Shown here: in pieces, positions 8,710 to 16,595 of the stretch | How the letters are laid out: the number at the start of each line of letters is the position of its first letter | How positions within the stretch are numbered: the first letter of the stretch is position 1 | Source of the DNA: Melittangium boletus DSM 14713 | GTDB taxonomy: Bacteria; Myxococcota; Myxococcia; Myxococcales; Myxococcaceae | DNA length: 64,000 bases | NCBI RefSeq assembly: GCF_002305855.1 | Contig: NZ_CP022163.1 | Location: forward strand, 4,650,292 to 4,714,291 | Direction of reading: 5' to 3' | Translations under genes and position numbers: made by a program | Notes under the pieces: generated by a model | Database searches by the model: none | What the model was told of the DNA's origin: nothing | Seen by the model: the letters and a program-made list of their open reading frames with translations, nothing else

Positions 8710-9104
8710 GCAAGGGCGGCGAGGCACTCTTCCGCAAGTACGCGGGTCTGGCGGCGGTGGGGTCGGTGGTGGCGCTGGCGCTGGCGGCCTTCCTTCCGGA
8801 GCGGGAGGAGGCGCGCTCGGTGGCGCTCGTCGGAGTGCTGTTGGCGGTGGGGACGGGCGTCGTGGGGCTGCTGCTCAAGCGGCGGGTCGCGCAGCGGGAC
8901 TTGAATGGCGCGCTCCTGGTCGTGGCGTTGGTGTTCGGGATGCGGGCGGTGGGCGTGGTGCTGGGATTGTTGTGGGTGGTGCGGCGGGACCTGGACGCGG
9001 TGGCGTTCGTCGCGGGGTTCTTTGGCACCTACCTCGTTCTGCAGTCGGTTGAACTGAGCTATGTGATGGCCGCGTCGCGGGACGCGGCGGGCGGAGGCGA
9101 GTGA
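8706..9104 (+). CDS. Small AtpI-like membrane protein (ATP synthase cluster)
   Basis: A 132-residue hydrophobic protein with about four membrane helices (near 14-30, 38-55, 70-90 and 100-120). Sequence motifs are few; its place between atpZ and atpB is where an AtpI-type (uncI) protein usually sits, so a role in ATP synthase assembly is inferred. It starts with GTG 8706 overlapping the atpZ stop, and its own stop overlaps the atpB start as TGATG, so translation is probably coupled. Confidence 0.7.
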   Translation: MSKGGEALFRKYAGLAAVGSVVALALAAFLPEREEARSVALVGVLLAVGTGVVGLLLKRRVAQRDLNGALLVVALVFGMRAVGVVLGLLWVVRRDLDAVAFVAGFFGTYLVLQSVELSYVMAASRDAAGGGE

Positions 9105-10147
9105 TGCGCAAGGCAATGGGTCTTCTCGTCGGTCTGATGACGAGCGTGGCGTTCGCGTCCTCTCCGGGCGGGCATGACGACAGCACGCCCATGGAGAAGG
9201 AAGAGCAGGACGTGGCGGCCTACATCCTCCACCACGTCGTGGACTCGAACGAGTACGAGTTCGAGGTTCCCCTCGGCGACCACCACATCCCCATCCATCT
9301 GCCGCAGTTCGGCATCCCCATCCGCGCGGGCGCCTCGTGCGAGCCCCGGGACACGGGCGATGGCCACGGCAAGGCGGTGCCCGGCTGGAGCGAGGGCTGC
9401 CTGGACCTCTCCATCACCAAGCACACGGTGATGATGTGGCTGGCGGCGCTCCTGCTCGTGGGCTCGCTGCTGCTGTTCAGCAACCGCGACAAGTCGAAGC
9501 TGGTGCCCCGGGGCACGGCGGCCAACCTCTTCGAGATGCTCGTGCTCTTCGTGCGCGACGAGCTGGCCATCAAGAACATCGGCAAGGAGGAGGGTCCTCG
9601 CTACACGCCCTACCTGCTCACCGCGTTCTTCTTCATCCTCTTCATGAACCTGCTGGGCCTCTTTCCCTGGATGGCCACGGCCACGGCCAACATCGCCGTC
9701 ACGCTGGCGCTCGCGCTGTGCACCTTCGTGCTCACGCAGATCGCCGGCATCCGCGCCGCGGGCCTGGGCGGCTACCTGGCGCACCTGACGGGCGGCGTGG
9801 CCCCCTGGCTCTGGCCCATCATGATTCCGGTGGAGCTCCTGGGTCTGTTCACCAAGCCCTTCGCCCTCACGATGCGTCTGTTCGCCAACATGCTGGCGGG
9901 CCACATCGTCATCTTCTTCCTGCTCGGCCTCATCTTCATGCTCGGCCACCCCGCGGTGGCGCTCGTCAGCGTGCCCTTCGCCATGGGCATCTACCTGCTG
10001 GAGCTCTTCGTGGCCTTCGTGCAGGCGTACGTCTTCACCATGCTCTCGGCGCTCTTCATCGGCATGGGCGTGGCCATGGCCCACCACCATGACGAGCACC
10101 ACGCCGACGCGGCCCACAGCCACGACCACGGCCGCGCCCACCACTGA
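9104..10147 (+). CDS. atpB: ATP synthase F0 subunit a
   Basis: Subunit a forms the proton half-channels next to the c-ring. The 347-residue product is longer than usual, with a signal-like N-terminus and a ~100-residue extracytoplasmic extension before the first conserved helix ([14 protein letters not shown]). The essential Arg is in the conserved [15 protein letters not shown]. The last helices ([18 protein letters not shown]) are canonical. The tail is very His-rich ([17 protein letters not shown]), which is odd and could bind metal. ATG 9104 is used, with GGAGGCGA upstream; GTG 9101 is an alternative. Confidence 0.97.
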   Translation: MRKAMGLLVGLMTSVAFASSPGGHDDSTPMEKEEQDVAAYILHHVVDSNEYEFEVPLGDHHIPIHLPQFGIPIRAGASCEPRDTGDGHGKAVPGWSEGCLDLSITKHTVMMWLAALLLVGSLLLFSNRDKSKLVPRGTAANLFEMLVLFVRDELAIKNIGKEEGPRYTPYLLTAFFFILFMNLLGLFPWMATATANIAVTLALALCTFVLTQIAGIRAAGLGGYLAHLTGGVAPWLWPIMIPVELLGLFTKPFALTMRLFANMLAGHIVIFFLLGLIFMLGHPAVALVSVPFAMGIYLLELFVAFVQAYVFTMLSALFIGMGVAMAHHHDEHHADAAHSHDHGRAHH

Positions 10148-10168
10148 GCCCTTGTTTTTGTAAAGCAC

Positions 10169-10236
10169 CCGGCGGTTCGAAAGGCCGCCGGAGGTAGTCC
10201 TAAAGGGCCATCACGCGACCCCCCCACAAGTGGGTC
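10169..10236 (+). promoter_or_regulatory. Two hairpins between atpB and atpE
   Basis: CCGGCGG at 10169-10175 pairs with CCGCCGG at 10185-10191. A second dyad lies further on, GACCC at 10217-10221 with GGGTC at 10232-10236, containing an inner CCCAC/GTGGG pair. Neither has a T tract. They lie in the 118-base gap before atpE and could be mRNA-stability or processing elements that raise subunit c output. Confidence 0.5.
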
Positions 10237-10265
10237 CTCCCTCAGAAGAAAGAAGAAGCACTCCC

Positions 10266-10496
10266 ATGACCAGCCTCGCTCTCGCCTTCCTCGCCGCCGG
10301 TATCGGTGCCGGCCTCTCCATCATCGGTGCCGGTCTCGGCATCGGTAAGCTGGCCGCCGCCGCCCTCGACGCCACGGGCCGTCAGCCCGCCGCCGCCGGC
10401 GACATCCGCACCACCATGATCATCGCCGCGGCCCTCATCGAAGGCGCCACCCTGTTCGCGCTGGTCGTCTGCATCCTGCTCGCCACCAAGGCGTAG
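10266..10496 (+). CDS. atpE: ATP synthase F0 subunit c
   Basis: A 76-residue hairpin of two membrane helices that forms the rotor ring. Helix 1 is Gly-rich (AAGIGAGLSIIGAGLGIG), the loop has the conserved GRQP, and helix 2 holds the ion-binding Glu in AALIEGATLFALVV. Gly-Ala-Thr after the Glu, rather than the Ser/Thr-Tyr pattern of sodium types, favours proton coupling (inference). ATG 10266 is chosen; an in-frame GTG 36 bases upstream would add a non-family leader. Confidence 0.97.
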   Translation: MTSLALAFLAAGIGAGLSIIGAGLGIGKLAAAALDATGRQPAAAGDIRTTMIIAAALIEGATLFALVVCILLATKA

Positions 10497-10519
10497 GCAG
10501 GCCGTTCGCAGTCCGGTCT

Positions 10520-10553
10520 GGCGCCCGCCTCGCTTCAACGGCGGGAGGGCGCC
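10520..10553 (+). promoter_or_regulatory. Large hairpin between atpE and atpF
   Basis: GGCGCCCGCC at 10520-10529 pairs with GGCGGGAGGGCGCC at 10540-10553, leaving a four-base bulge. There is no T tract. With the atpB-atpE hairpins it means atpE is flanked by structured RNA on both sides, consistent with processing or stabilisation of the c-subunit message. Confidence 0.5.
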
Positions 10554-10625
10554 GGCCCGCAGCGGTACCCCGTCGAACCCATCCGTCACCGCAGTCCCTG
10601 ACGCCGTAGCTCTCCGAAGGCCGCC

Positions 10626-11165
10626 ATGTTCCTGCCCACCGTTCTCGCCGCCAGCAGCATCGTGGAGGTCCGCCCGGGCCTCATCTTCTGGACCCTCGTC
10701 ACCTTCATCATCGTGGCCATCGTCCTGCGATGGAAGGCGTGGGGCCCCATCCTCGCCGTGGTGGAGGAGCGCGAGAAGCAGCTCACCAGCTCCATCGACG
10801 CCGCCAAGCGTGAGCGCGCCGAGGCCGAGAAGCTGCTCGCCGAGCAGAAGACGGCCATCGCCGAGGCCCGCCGCGAGGCGCAGGAGATGCTCCGCCGCAA
10901 TCAGCAGGAGGTGGAGAAGTTCCGCGAGGAGCTCATGGCCAAGAGCCGCAAGGAGGCCGACGAGTTCAAGGCGTCCGCCCAGCGGGAGATCGAGGAGCAG
11001 AAGGCCAAGGCCATCGCCCAGGTGAAGGCCATGACGGTCGACCTGGCCGTGGAAGTGGCCGGCAAGTTGCTCAGCGAGCGGCTGGATGACACCAAGCACC
11101 GCGCGCTGGCCGAGCAGTTCGTGAAGGACCTGCCCACCAAGGGCGGGGCCGAGCGCCGCTCGTAA
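10626..11165 (+). CDS. atpF: ATP synthase F0 subunit b
   Basis: A 179-residue stator subunit. One membrane helix (~17-35, LIFWTLVTFIIVAIVL) is followed by a long charged helical stalk rich in Glu, Lys, Arg and Ala, the usual coiled coil that reaches subunit delta. It is the last ATP synthase gene here; the next gene is ychF, not atpH. Delta, alpha, gamma, beta and epsilon must therefore be elsewhere in the genome. Confidence 0.96.
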   Translation: MFLPTVLAASSIVEVRPGLIFWTLVTFIIVAIVLRWKAWGPILAVVEEREKQLTSSIDAAKRERAEAEKLLAEQKTAIAEARREAQEMLRRNQQEVEKFREELMAKSRKEADEFKASAQREIEEQKAKAIAQVKAMTVDLAVEVAGKLLSERLDDTKHRALAEQFVKDLPTKGGAERRS

Positions 11166-11189
11166 TTCCGTTTCCGAAGGGATCTCACC

Positions 11190-12299
11190 ATGGCGCTCTC
11201 CATTGGCATCGTCGGTCTGCCCAACGTGGGCAAGTCCACCCTGTTCAACGCGGTCTCGGCGGCGGGGGCTCAGGCGGCCAACTACCCGTTCTGCACCATT
11301 GAGCCGAACGTGGGCGTGGTGCCGGTGCCGGATGAGCGGCTCGACAAGCTGACCGCCCTGGTGAAGCCCCTCAAGAAGATCCCCACGTCCCTGGAGTTCG
11401 TGGACATCGCGGGCCTGGTGCGCGGCGCCTCCAAGGGCGAGGGCCTGGGCAATCAGTTCCTCGCGAACATCCGCCAGGTGGACGCGGTGCTGCACGTGCT
11501 GCGCTGCTTCGAGGACGACAACGTCACCCACGTGGAGGGGGGCGTGAACCCGGTGCGCGACCGGGACGTGGTGGACACGGAGCTGTGTCTCAAGGACATG
11601 GAGACCGTGGAGAAGCGCCGCGAGCGCACCCAGAAGAACACGAAGATGGGGGGCAAGGCGGCCGAGGAGGCCAAGGCCGAGCTCGCGCTGCTCGATCGCA
11701 TCAAGACCGCCCTGGACTCGGGCATCACGGTGCGCGCGCAGAAGCTCACCGACGACGAGCGCGCCGTCATCCGCGACCTGTTCCTGCTCACCGACAAGCC
11801 CGTGCTGTACGTGGCCAACATCGGCGAGAAGCAGATCGGCAAGGAGGACGCGGACCCGTACGTGCAGCAGGTGCGCGACATGGCCGCCAAGGAAGGCGCG
11901 GGCGTGGTGGTGCTCGCCGCGGCCATGGAGTCGGAGATCCAGCAGCTTCCCGAGGAGGAGCGTCCGGGCTTCCTCGAGAGCGCGGGTCTCACCGAGCCGG
12001 GTCTGAGCAAGGTGGTGCGCGAGGGCTACAAGCTCCTGGGCCTGCAGACGTACTTCACCGTGGGCGAGCAGGAGTGCCGGGCGTGGACCATCCACAAGGG
12101 TGACAAGGCTCCGCAGGCGGCGGGCGTCATCCACTCGGACTTCGAGCGCGGCTTCATCAAGGCCGAGGTCATGCGCTGGGAAGACCTGCTCAAGCTCGGC
12201 AGCGAGTCGGCGGTGAAGGAGAAGGGCCTGCTGCGCGTGGAAGGCAAGGAGTACGTGGTGCAGGACGGCGACTGCATGCACTTCCGCTTCAACGTGTAG
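11190..12299 (+). CDS. ychF: Redox-regulated ATPase YchF
   Basis: A 369-residue Obg-family P-loop protein that prefers ATP and binds ribosomes. Visible are G1 GLPNVGKST (8-16), G3 DIAGLVRGASKGEGLGNQFL, a coiled coil in the middle and the C-terminal TGS domain (TYFTVGEQECRAWTI ... GDCMHFRFNV). The length and order match the family. It starts 24 bases after atpF, so it may be transcribed with the F0 cluster, but it is a housekeeping gene with no known link to ATP synthase. Confidence 0.97.
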   Translation: MALSIGIVGLPNVGKSTLFNAVSAAGAQAANYPFCTIEPNVGVVPVPDERLDKLTALVKPLKKIPTSLEFVDIAGLVRGASKGEGLGNQFLANIRQVDAVLHVLRCFEDDNVTHVEGGVNPVRDRDVVDTELCLKDMETVEKRRERTQKNTKMGGKAAEEAKAELALLDRIKTALDSGITVRAQKLTDDERAVIRDLFLLTDKPVLYVANIGEKQIGKEDADPYVQQVRDMAAKEGAGVVVLAAAMESEIQQLPEEERPGFLESAGLTEPGLSKVVREGYKLLGLQTYFTVGEQECRAWTIHKGDKAPQAAGVIHSDFERGFIKAEVMRWEDLLKLGSESAVKEKGLLRVEGKEYVVQDGDCMHFRFNV

Positions 12300-12324
12300 T
12301 CCGCGCCTTCAAGGCCGCGGGACG

Positions 12325-12366
12325 AGAGGGTGCCAGGTGGACCGAATCCAGGTCCCGGCACCCTCT
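12325..12366 (+). terminator. Hairpin after ychF
   Basis: AGAGGGTGCC at 12325-12334 pairs perfectly with GGCACCCTCT at 12357-12366, with further partial pairing inside the loop. The T tract is minimal. It probably ends or attenuates the atp-ychF transcript ahead of the toxin-like pair. Confidence 0.55.
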
Positions 12367-12411
12367 GCCATTTGCGCTCGGGTCACGTGCTCATTCGTTG
12401 GGGAGTCATGC

Positions 12412-12990
12412 GTGCGATTCCTGTCGGTTCTGTTGATGCTGCTCGCTTGGACCGCCGCTTCGCCCGTGGCGGTAGCACACCCTCTCGATGGGTTGCCCTC
12501 CCTGATCCTCAAGGCCCCCCCTTTGGCGGGGGACGACTCCATCAGCGCGCGTCTGAAGGCCTGTCTCCGCGTGGGCGATATGTCATGCGTCGTCGAGCAA
12601 TACCTCTTGTTGAAGGATCTCGGGAGGATGCCGGCCTGGCTGGTCTCGTTCCAGAACGCGTTCGCCGTGGCCAGCCGACGAGCGGGCGAATGTGCCAATG
12701 TCGCCAAGCTCATTCATGAGGGATTGCGAAGGCTCGGTGAGAAACCGACGTACGTCCGATTCACGGTCGAAGGCCGGTACAAACTGCTCGGTTTCGATGA
12801 ACTCTCGAATGGACAGCGGATCCGCAGTCACCAACTCGCGGTGACAGGCCGGCACATCGCGGTGGAGGTGGAGGGGCGAATCGTCGATGCCTACACGGGC
12901 CTGATGGGTCTACCGCTCCATGACTACATGAATCGGTTGGTCGTGCATCCGACAAGCCGGATTGCTTATGAAGTGGTGGGTGAACCATGA
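12412..12990 (+). CDS. Secreted papain-fold toxin-like protein (candidate)
   Basis: GTG 12412 with GGGGAG six bases upstream gives a 192-residue protein with a signal peptide (VRFLSVLLMLLAWTAASPVAVA). The second half has Cys in GECANVAKLI (C94), His in TGRHIAVEVEG (H148) and Asp in GRIVDAYTG (D159). This Cys-His-Asp order and spacing resembles the papain-fold domains of bacterial polymorphic toxins and of transglutaminase-like proteins. The next gene overlaps by ATGA and looks like an immunity gene. Codon use is less G/C-biased than in neighbours, suggesting recent acquisition. The activity is inferred, not shown. Confidence 0.6.
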   Translation: MRFLSVLLMLLAWTAASPVAVAHPLDGLPSLILKAPPLAGDDSISARLKACLRVGDMSCVVEQYLLLKDLGRMPAWLVSFQNAFAVASRRAGECANVAKLIHEGLRRLGEKPTYVRFTVEGRYKLLGFDELSNGQRIRSHQLAVTGRHIAVEVEGRIVDAYTGLMGLPLHDYMNRLVVHPTSRIAYEVVGEP

Positions 12991-13379
12991 GCGAGAAGAG
13001 ATTCCTTCGTGAGGAACCCCTACCCGAGGAATGGGAGGGTCGCAGGGTCGGGCTTCTCGATGCGCTCTGCTACGTGAGGCATCAGCTCTCTTTGGGTCGT
13101 GGACTCTGGTTCACGACGGGAGCGGAGACCGTCGAGTCTCTCTTTGTCTTCATCAATGGCTGGACCGCCAACAGCCAGTTCAACGCCAGATTCAATGAAG
13201 GCCAGGATCAAGACTGGATGGATTTCCTGGACTGGCTGCGCGACATCAAGAAAGAGCTTCCCGATGAGGGCTGGCACGTCAAATACCTACGCGATTGCCA
13301 GGGTGATCATGAGCAGGCCGCGCGGAAGTTCCTCGATTTCGTCGCCGAATACGTGGACCTGATGCGCGCGGCCCCATGA
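12987..13379 (+). CDS. Small acidic protein, candidate immunity protein
   Basis: A 130-residue soluble, acidic, Trp-rich protein with no recognised family. Features include EEWEGRRVGLLDALCYVRHQL and GQDQDWMDFLDWLRDIKKELP. It overlaps the secreted papain-like gene by four bases, so translation is coupled. Small acidic partner genes directly behind a toxin usually encode the cognate inhibitor; that is an inference from context. Base composition is lower in GC than in neighbouring genes, like its partner. Confidence 0.6.
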   Translation: MSEKRFLREEPLPEEWEGRRVGLLDALCYVRHQLSLGRGLWFTTGAETVESLFVFINGWTANSQFNARFNEGQDQDWMDFLDWLRDIKKELPDEGWHVKYLRDCQGDHEQAARKFLDFVAEYVDLMRAAP

Positions 13380-13395
13380 GCGGAAAGAGCACGAG

Positions 13396-14679
13396 CTATT
13401 CGCTCGTCCCTCCCACGTAGCGGGCGCGCGGACGCAGCACGTGACCCTGCTCTCGCTGCTCCAGCACATGGGCCACCCAGCCCGCCGCTCGGCCCACGGC
13501 GAAGAGCGCCGTCGCCGCGCCCTCCGGCAATCGCAGCGCCGAGGCCAGGGCCACCAGTCCAAAGTCCACCGTGGCGGCGGGATGGCCCGCCTCGCGCATC
13601 GTCTCCTCCACCGTGCGCAACACCCGTACGGCCACTGGCTCCGGTCGCAGTGCGTACGCCACCTCCAGGAGGGGTGGTGTGCGCGGGTCTCCGTTTGGAT
13701 ACAAGGGGTGGCCAAACCCCGGCACCGACTCGCCCCGCCTCAGCCGCTCGTGCACTCCCTGGCGCGCCCGCTCCGGTCCTTCGACTTCCCGTACCAGGGC
13801 CTCGATGCGATCGCACGCCCCGCCGTGTCTCGGTCCCGAGAGCGCCGCCAACGCCGCGCCCACGCAAGCGTACAAGTCCGCTCCCGAGGAGGCCGTCACC
13901 CGCGCCGCGAACGTGGACACGTTCAGTTCGTGATCCGCGCACAGCACCAACGCCCGGTTCAACAACTCCGGTGCCCGCTTCGCCGTGACCCCCCAGGCCG
14001 CCGCGAGCGAGTCCGCCACCGTCTCCGCCTCCAGCGCACGGGCCACCCTCGCGGGCTCTCGTGCCGCGCCCACCCACGCCGCCAGGTGTCTCAGCAGGCG
14101 TTGTCCTCTTCTTCGCTCCTGCTCGGCCGGGGCGGCGAAGCGCGTGGGATCCCTGGCGCTCAACAACGGCACCATCGCCAGCAGGATCGCCAACGGCGGA
14201 GCTTCAGGTGGCAGCAGGGCCGCTACCTGTGCGGCGGGCAGGAGTGGCTCCGGTGAGGGCCAGCGCACGGGCTCGGCCGGTGGTGTTCCCGTCCACAGCA
14301 GCTCCGCCACGTATTCGAGGCTCCTGCCCTCCACCGCCAGCCGCACCGCCGAGTGGCCCCGGTACGCCAGCCCCTCCGCGCCCACCTGCGACACCGCCGA
14401 GTCGATGACGGGCTCGCCCCAGCGCAGTGCTCCCGCCGCCACCGCAGTGTGTCCCGCTCGCGCGTCATGCCGGGCCTTGAGCCGTTCCAGGTCCGCCCGG
14501 AGGTAACGGTTCTCCTTCGTTCCCCGTTCGGGCACGCACCGCACCAGGCCTCGGCTCACGTAGGTGTAGAGCGTGGCGCGCTTCACCTCCAACAGCGCCG
14601 CCGCCTCCGCCGCGGACATCCACTCCTCAGGTCGAATGTCGAATCGAGATTGAGCCCGGGGCCTCTTCGCCTTAACCAT
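13396..14679 (-). CDS. Citrate synthase-family protein with N-terminal helix-turn-helix
   Basis: A 427-residue protein. Residues ~19-75 form a MerR/excisionase-like winged helix (MSAAEAAALLEVKRATLYTY then SRGLV). The rest is citrate synthase-like, with the catalytic-type His segments ADHELNVSTFAAR and PGFGHPLYPNGDPR and Asp in ATVDFGLVAL. It may condense acetyl- or propionyl-CoA with an oxoacid, or act as a metabolite-sensing regulator. ATG 14679 has GGAG about 7 bases upstream. It is divergent from a methyltransferase across a perfect 21-base dyad, so autoregulation is plausible. Confidence 0.85.
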   Translation of the reverse strand: MVKAKRPRAQSRFDIRPEEWMSAAEAAALLEVKRATLYTYVSRGLVRCVPERGTKENRYLRADLERLKARHDARAGHTAVAAGALRWGEPVIDSAVSQVGAEGLAYRGHSAVRLAVEGRSLEYVAELLWTGTPPAEPVRWPSPEPLLPAAQVAALLPPEAPPLAILLAMVPLLSARDPTRFAAPAEQERRRGQRLLRHLAAWVGAAREPARVARALEAETVADSLAAAWGVTAKRAPELLNRALVLCADHELNVSTFAARVTASSGADLYACVGAALAALSGPRHGGACDRIEALVREVEGPERARQGVHERLRRGESVPGFGHPLYPNGDPRTPPLLEVAYALRPEPVAVRVLRTVEETMREAGHPAATVDFGLVALASALRLPEGAATALFAVGRAAGWVAHVLEQREQGHVLRPRARYVGGTSE

Positions 14680-14709
14680 TCATTGTCTCCCGGCGCGCGA
14701 TGTCGACTC

Positions 14710-14730
14710 GACTCGACGGCGCGTCGAGTC
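14710..14730. promoter_or_regulatory. Perfect inverted repeat, candidate operator
   Basis: GACTCGACG (14710-14718), a GCG spacer, then CGTCGAGTC (14722-14730). It sits between the divergent HTH-citrate synthase and methyltransferase genes, 30 bases from one start and 24 from the other. A short TCGAC direct repeat precedes it. The HTH-citrate synthase is the obvious candidate binder. Confidence 0.55.
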
Positions 14731-14753
14731 ATGACGGCCAGGAGTGTATGCCC

Positions 14754-15533
14754 ATGCGCGTCGACTTCGGACGAACGGCGGATGACTATGTGAAGCACCG
14801 GGCGGGATTCCCCGAGTCCTTCTTCCAGCGGCTCGCTCGCGAGGGCGTGCTTCGCGCGGGTCTCCGGGCCCTGGACGTGGGGACGGGCACCGGTACCGTG
14901 GCCCGAGGGCTCGCCCGGTGGGGCTGCCTCGTCACCGCCGTGGACCCATCCGCCTCCATGCTCGATGGGGCGCGCTCACTCGCCTCCGAGGCGGAACTCT
15001 CCATCGACTGGCGGCTCGCCACCGCCGAACACACCGGGCTGCCCGAGGGCTCGGTGGATCTCGCTGTCGCCGGGCAGTGCTGGCACTGGTTCGACCGCCC
15101 CGCCGCCGCGCGTGAAGCGGCTCGGGTGCTCGTGCCCGGTGGTCGGCTCGTCATCGCCCATCTCGACTGGCTCGCCATGCCCGGCAATGTCGTCGAGGCC
15201 ACCGAGGGGCTTCTGGATGTCTTCAATCCCCAACTCGTGTCGCCCGACGTGCGCTTCGGCCATGGCGTCGGCGTCTATCCCGCATGGTTCCAGGACCTCT
15301 CCCGGGCGGGCTTCCAGTCCCTGGAGAGCTTCTCCTTCGACGTCCTCCTGCCCTACACGCCGGAGTCCTGGCGCGGCCGCATGCGCGCCAGCAACAAGGT
15401 GGGCGCGTCGCTCCCTCCCGACGCCGTCGCCCGCTTCGATGCCGCGCTCGCCTCGCTCCTCGCCGAACGGTTTCCCGGCGATTCACTCGCCATTCCCCAC
15501 CGCGTCTTCGCCCTCGTCGCCACCCGTCCCTGA
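14754..15533 (+). CDS. Class I SAM-dependent methyltransferase
   Basis: A 259-residue protein with the UbiE/YcgJ-like methyltransferase fold. SAM-binding motif I is LDVGTGTGTVARGLA, the acidic strand-2 end is VTAVDPSASML, and the post-motif DLAVAGQCWHWFD is typical of this group. The substrate is unknown. I chose ATG 14754, where AGGAG is about 9 bases upstream; ATG 14748 is too close to that site. It is followed by a cupin gene after 16 bases. Confidence 0.85.
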   Translation: MRVDFGRTADDYVKHRAGFPESFFQRLAREGVLRAGLRALDVGTGTGTVARGLARWGCLVTAVDPSASMLDGARSLASEAELSIDWRLATAEHTGLPEGSVDLAVAGQCWHWFDRPAAAREAARVLVPGGRLVIAHLDWLAMPGNVVEATEGLLDVFNPQLVSPDVRFGHGVGVYPAWFQDLSRAGFQSLESFSFDVLLPYTPESWRGRMRASNKVGASLPPDAVARFDAALASLLAERFPGDSLAIPHRVFALVATRP

Positions 15534-15549
15534 TTCAGGAGAGCACCCC

Positions 15550-16050
15550 ATGGCCACCCCGCACCTCGTCCACTCGAATGACCTTCCCTGGACCGACATC
15601 GTCCAAGGCTCGCGCGTCGCCATCCGCCGCAAGCAGCTGGGCGCCGCGGCCCAGGGCAAGAAGCTCGGGTGCAGTCTGTTGGAGCTGCTTCCGGGCAAGA
15701 AGTCCTGGCCCCACCACTACCACCTGGCCAACGAGGAGGCCCTGTTCATCCTCGAGGGCTCCGGCATCCTGCGGCTCGGCGAGGAGCGTCTGCCCGTGAC
15801 GGCCGGGGACTATGTCGCGCTTCCCGCCGGACCCGAGTGCGCGCACCAGCTCTTCAATGAAAGCACCCAGCCCCTGCGCTACCTGGCGTTCTCCACCCAG
15901 ATCGAGCCGGATGTGCTCGTCTACCCGGACTCCCAGAAGGTGGGGGTGATGGCGGGTGCCGCGCCCGGTGGCAACAAGGCCGCGCGCACCCTGGAGGCCT
16001 ACCTGCCCCTGAGCGCACGGGTGGGATACTGGGAGGGTGAGGTAGACTGA
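15550..16050 (+). CDS. Cupin domain protein
   Basis: A 166-residue single-domain cupin. Motif 1 is PHHYHLANEEALFILEG and motif 2 is GDYVALPAGPECAHQLFN, giving His, His, Glu and His as likely metal ligands. This is the mannose-6-phosphate isomerase-like small cupin group; the substrate is unknown. ATG 15550 follows AGGAGAGC. The tight spacing suggests cotranscription with the methyltransferase and with the next unknown gene. Confidence 0.85.
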   Translation: MATPHLVHSNDLPWTDIVQGSRVAIRRKQLGAAAQGKKLGCSLLELLPGKKSWPHHYHLANEEALFILEGSGILRLGEERLPVTAGDYVALPAGPECAHQLFNESTQPLRYLAFSTQIEPDVLVYPDSQKVGVMAGAAPGGNKAARTLEAYLPLSARVGYWEGEVD

Positions 16051-16058
16051 CGCGCCTC

Positions 16059-16559
16059 ATGGCTTCCCTCCTGGACTCGCTCGACCGCTTCCGCCTCCTC
16101 AAGGACCGCGAGGCCGCGCGCGAGGTGTTCCGCCCCGAAGAGCCTCCTCACATTTCCCTGTTGCGGCTCGCGGACGCGGGCCAGCTCTCGGGTGGACTCA
16201 CCGTGTCCTTCGGGGTCCGGGCCGATGAGCTCGTGGGGCCGCTGACGCTGGCCATGGGCGGCGCCGCCCGGCGCTTCAAGCTCGTCGACGTGCGCGAGCA
16301 GCCTCGCCTGGAGTTGCACATCCTCGCCGGAGACGTGTCCGAGCGCTGGGAGGTGGAGGACCTGGCGTCGTTCGCGCACAACCTCAACGACCTCTACCGC
16401 ACCGCCTCCGACGTGCGCGCCATCGCCGTGCTCGGGGAGTGGAACGACGCGCTCCAGTTGCTGTGCGTGGAGAAGGCCTCGCTCCCGCGACTGCTGCGCG
16501 AGCGCTTCTTCCTGCCCCAGAACCGCGAGGTGCTGGAGCGTCTGACGAAGCGCCGCTAA
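16059..16559 (+). CDS. Conserved-looking protein of unknown function
   Basis: A 166-residue soluble protein, 8 bases after the cupin gene. I do not recognise the family. It is well structured in composition, with alternating hydrophobic strands (LTVSFGVRADELVG, RLELHILAGDVS) and a helical C-terminus ending in Arg/Lys. There is no signal peptide or membrane segment. It precedes the SitA-like toxin but lacks a lipobox, so it is not a SitB-type lipoprotein. Confidence 0.6.
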   Translation: MASLLDSLDRFRLLKDREAAREVFRPEEPPHISLLRLADAGQLSGGLTVSFGVRADELVGPLTLAMGGAARRFKLVDVREQPRLELHILAGDVSERWEVEDLASFAHNLNDLYRTASDVRAIAVLGEWNDALQLLCVEKASLPRLLRERFFLPQNREVLERLTKRR

Positions 16560-16595
16560 GCCACCCGGGGATGGCCAGGGCCTGGAGGTAATCCC

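Noticed and set aside
16059..16559. SitB-like partner of the SitA-like toxin
   Set aside because: It has no signal peptide or lipobox and is closely linked to the cupin gene instead.
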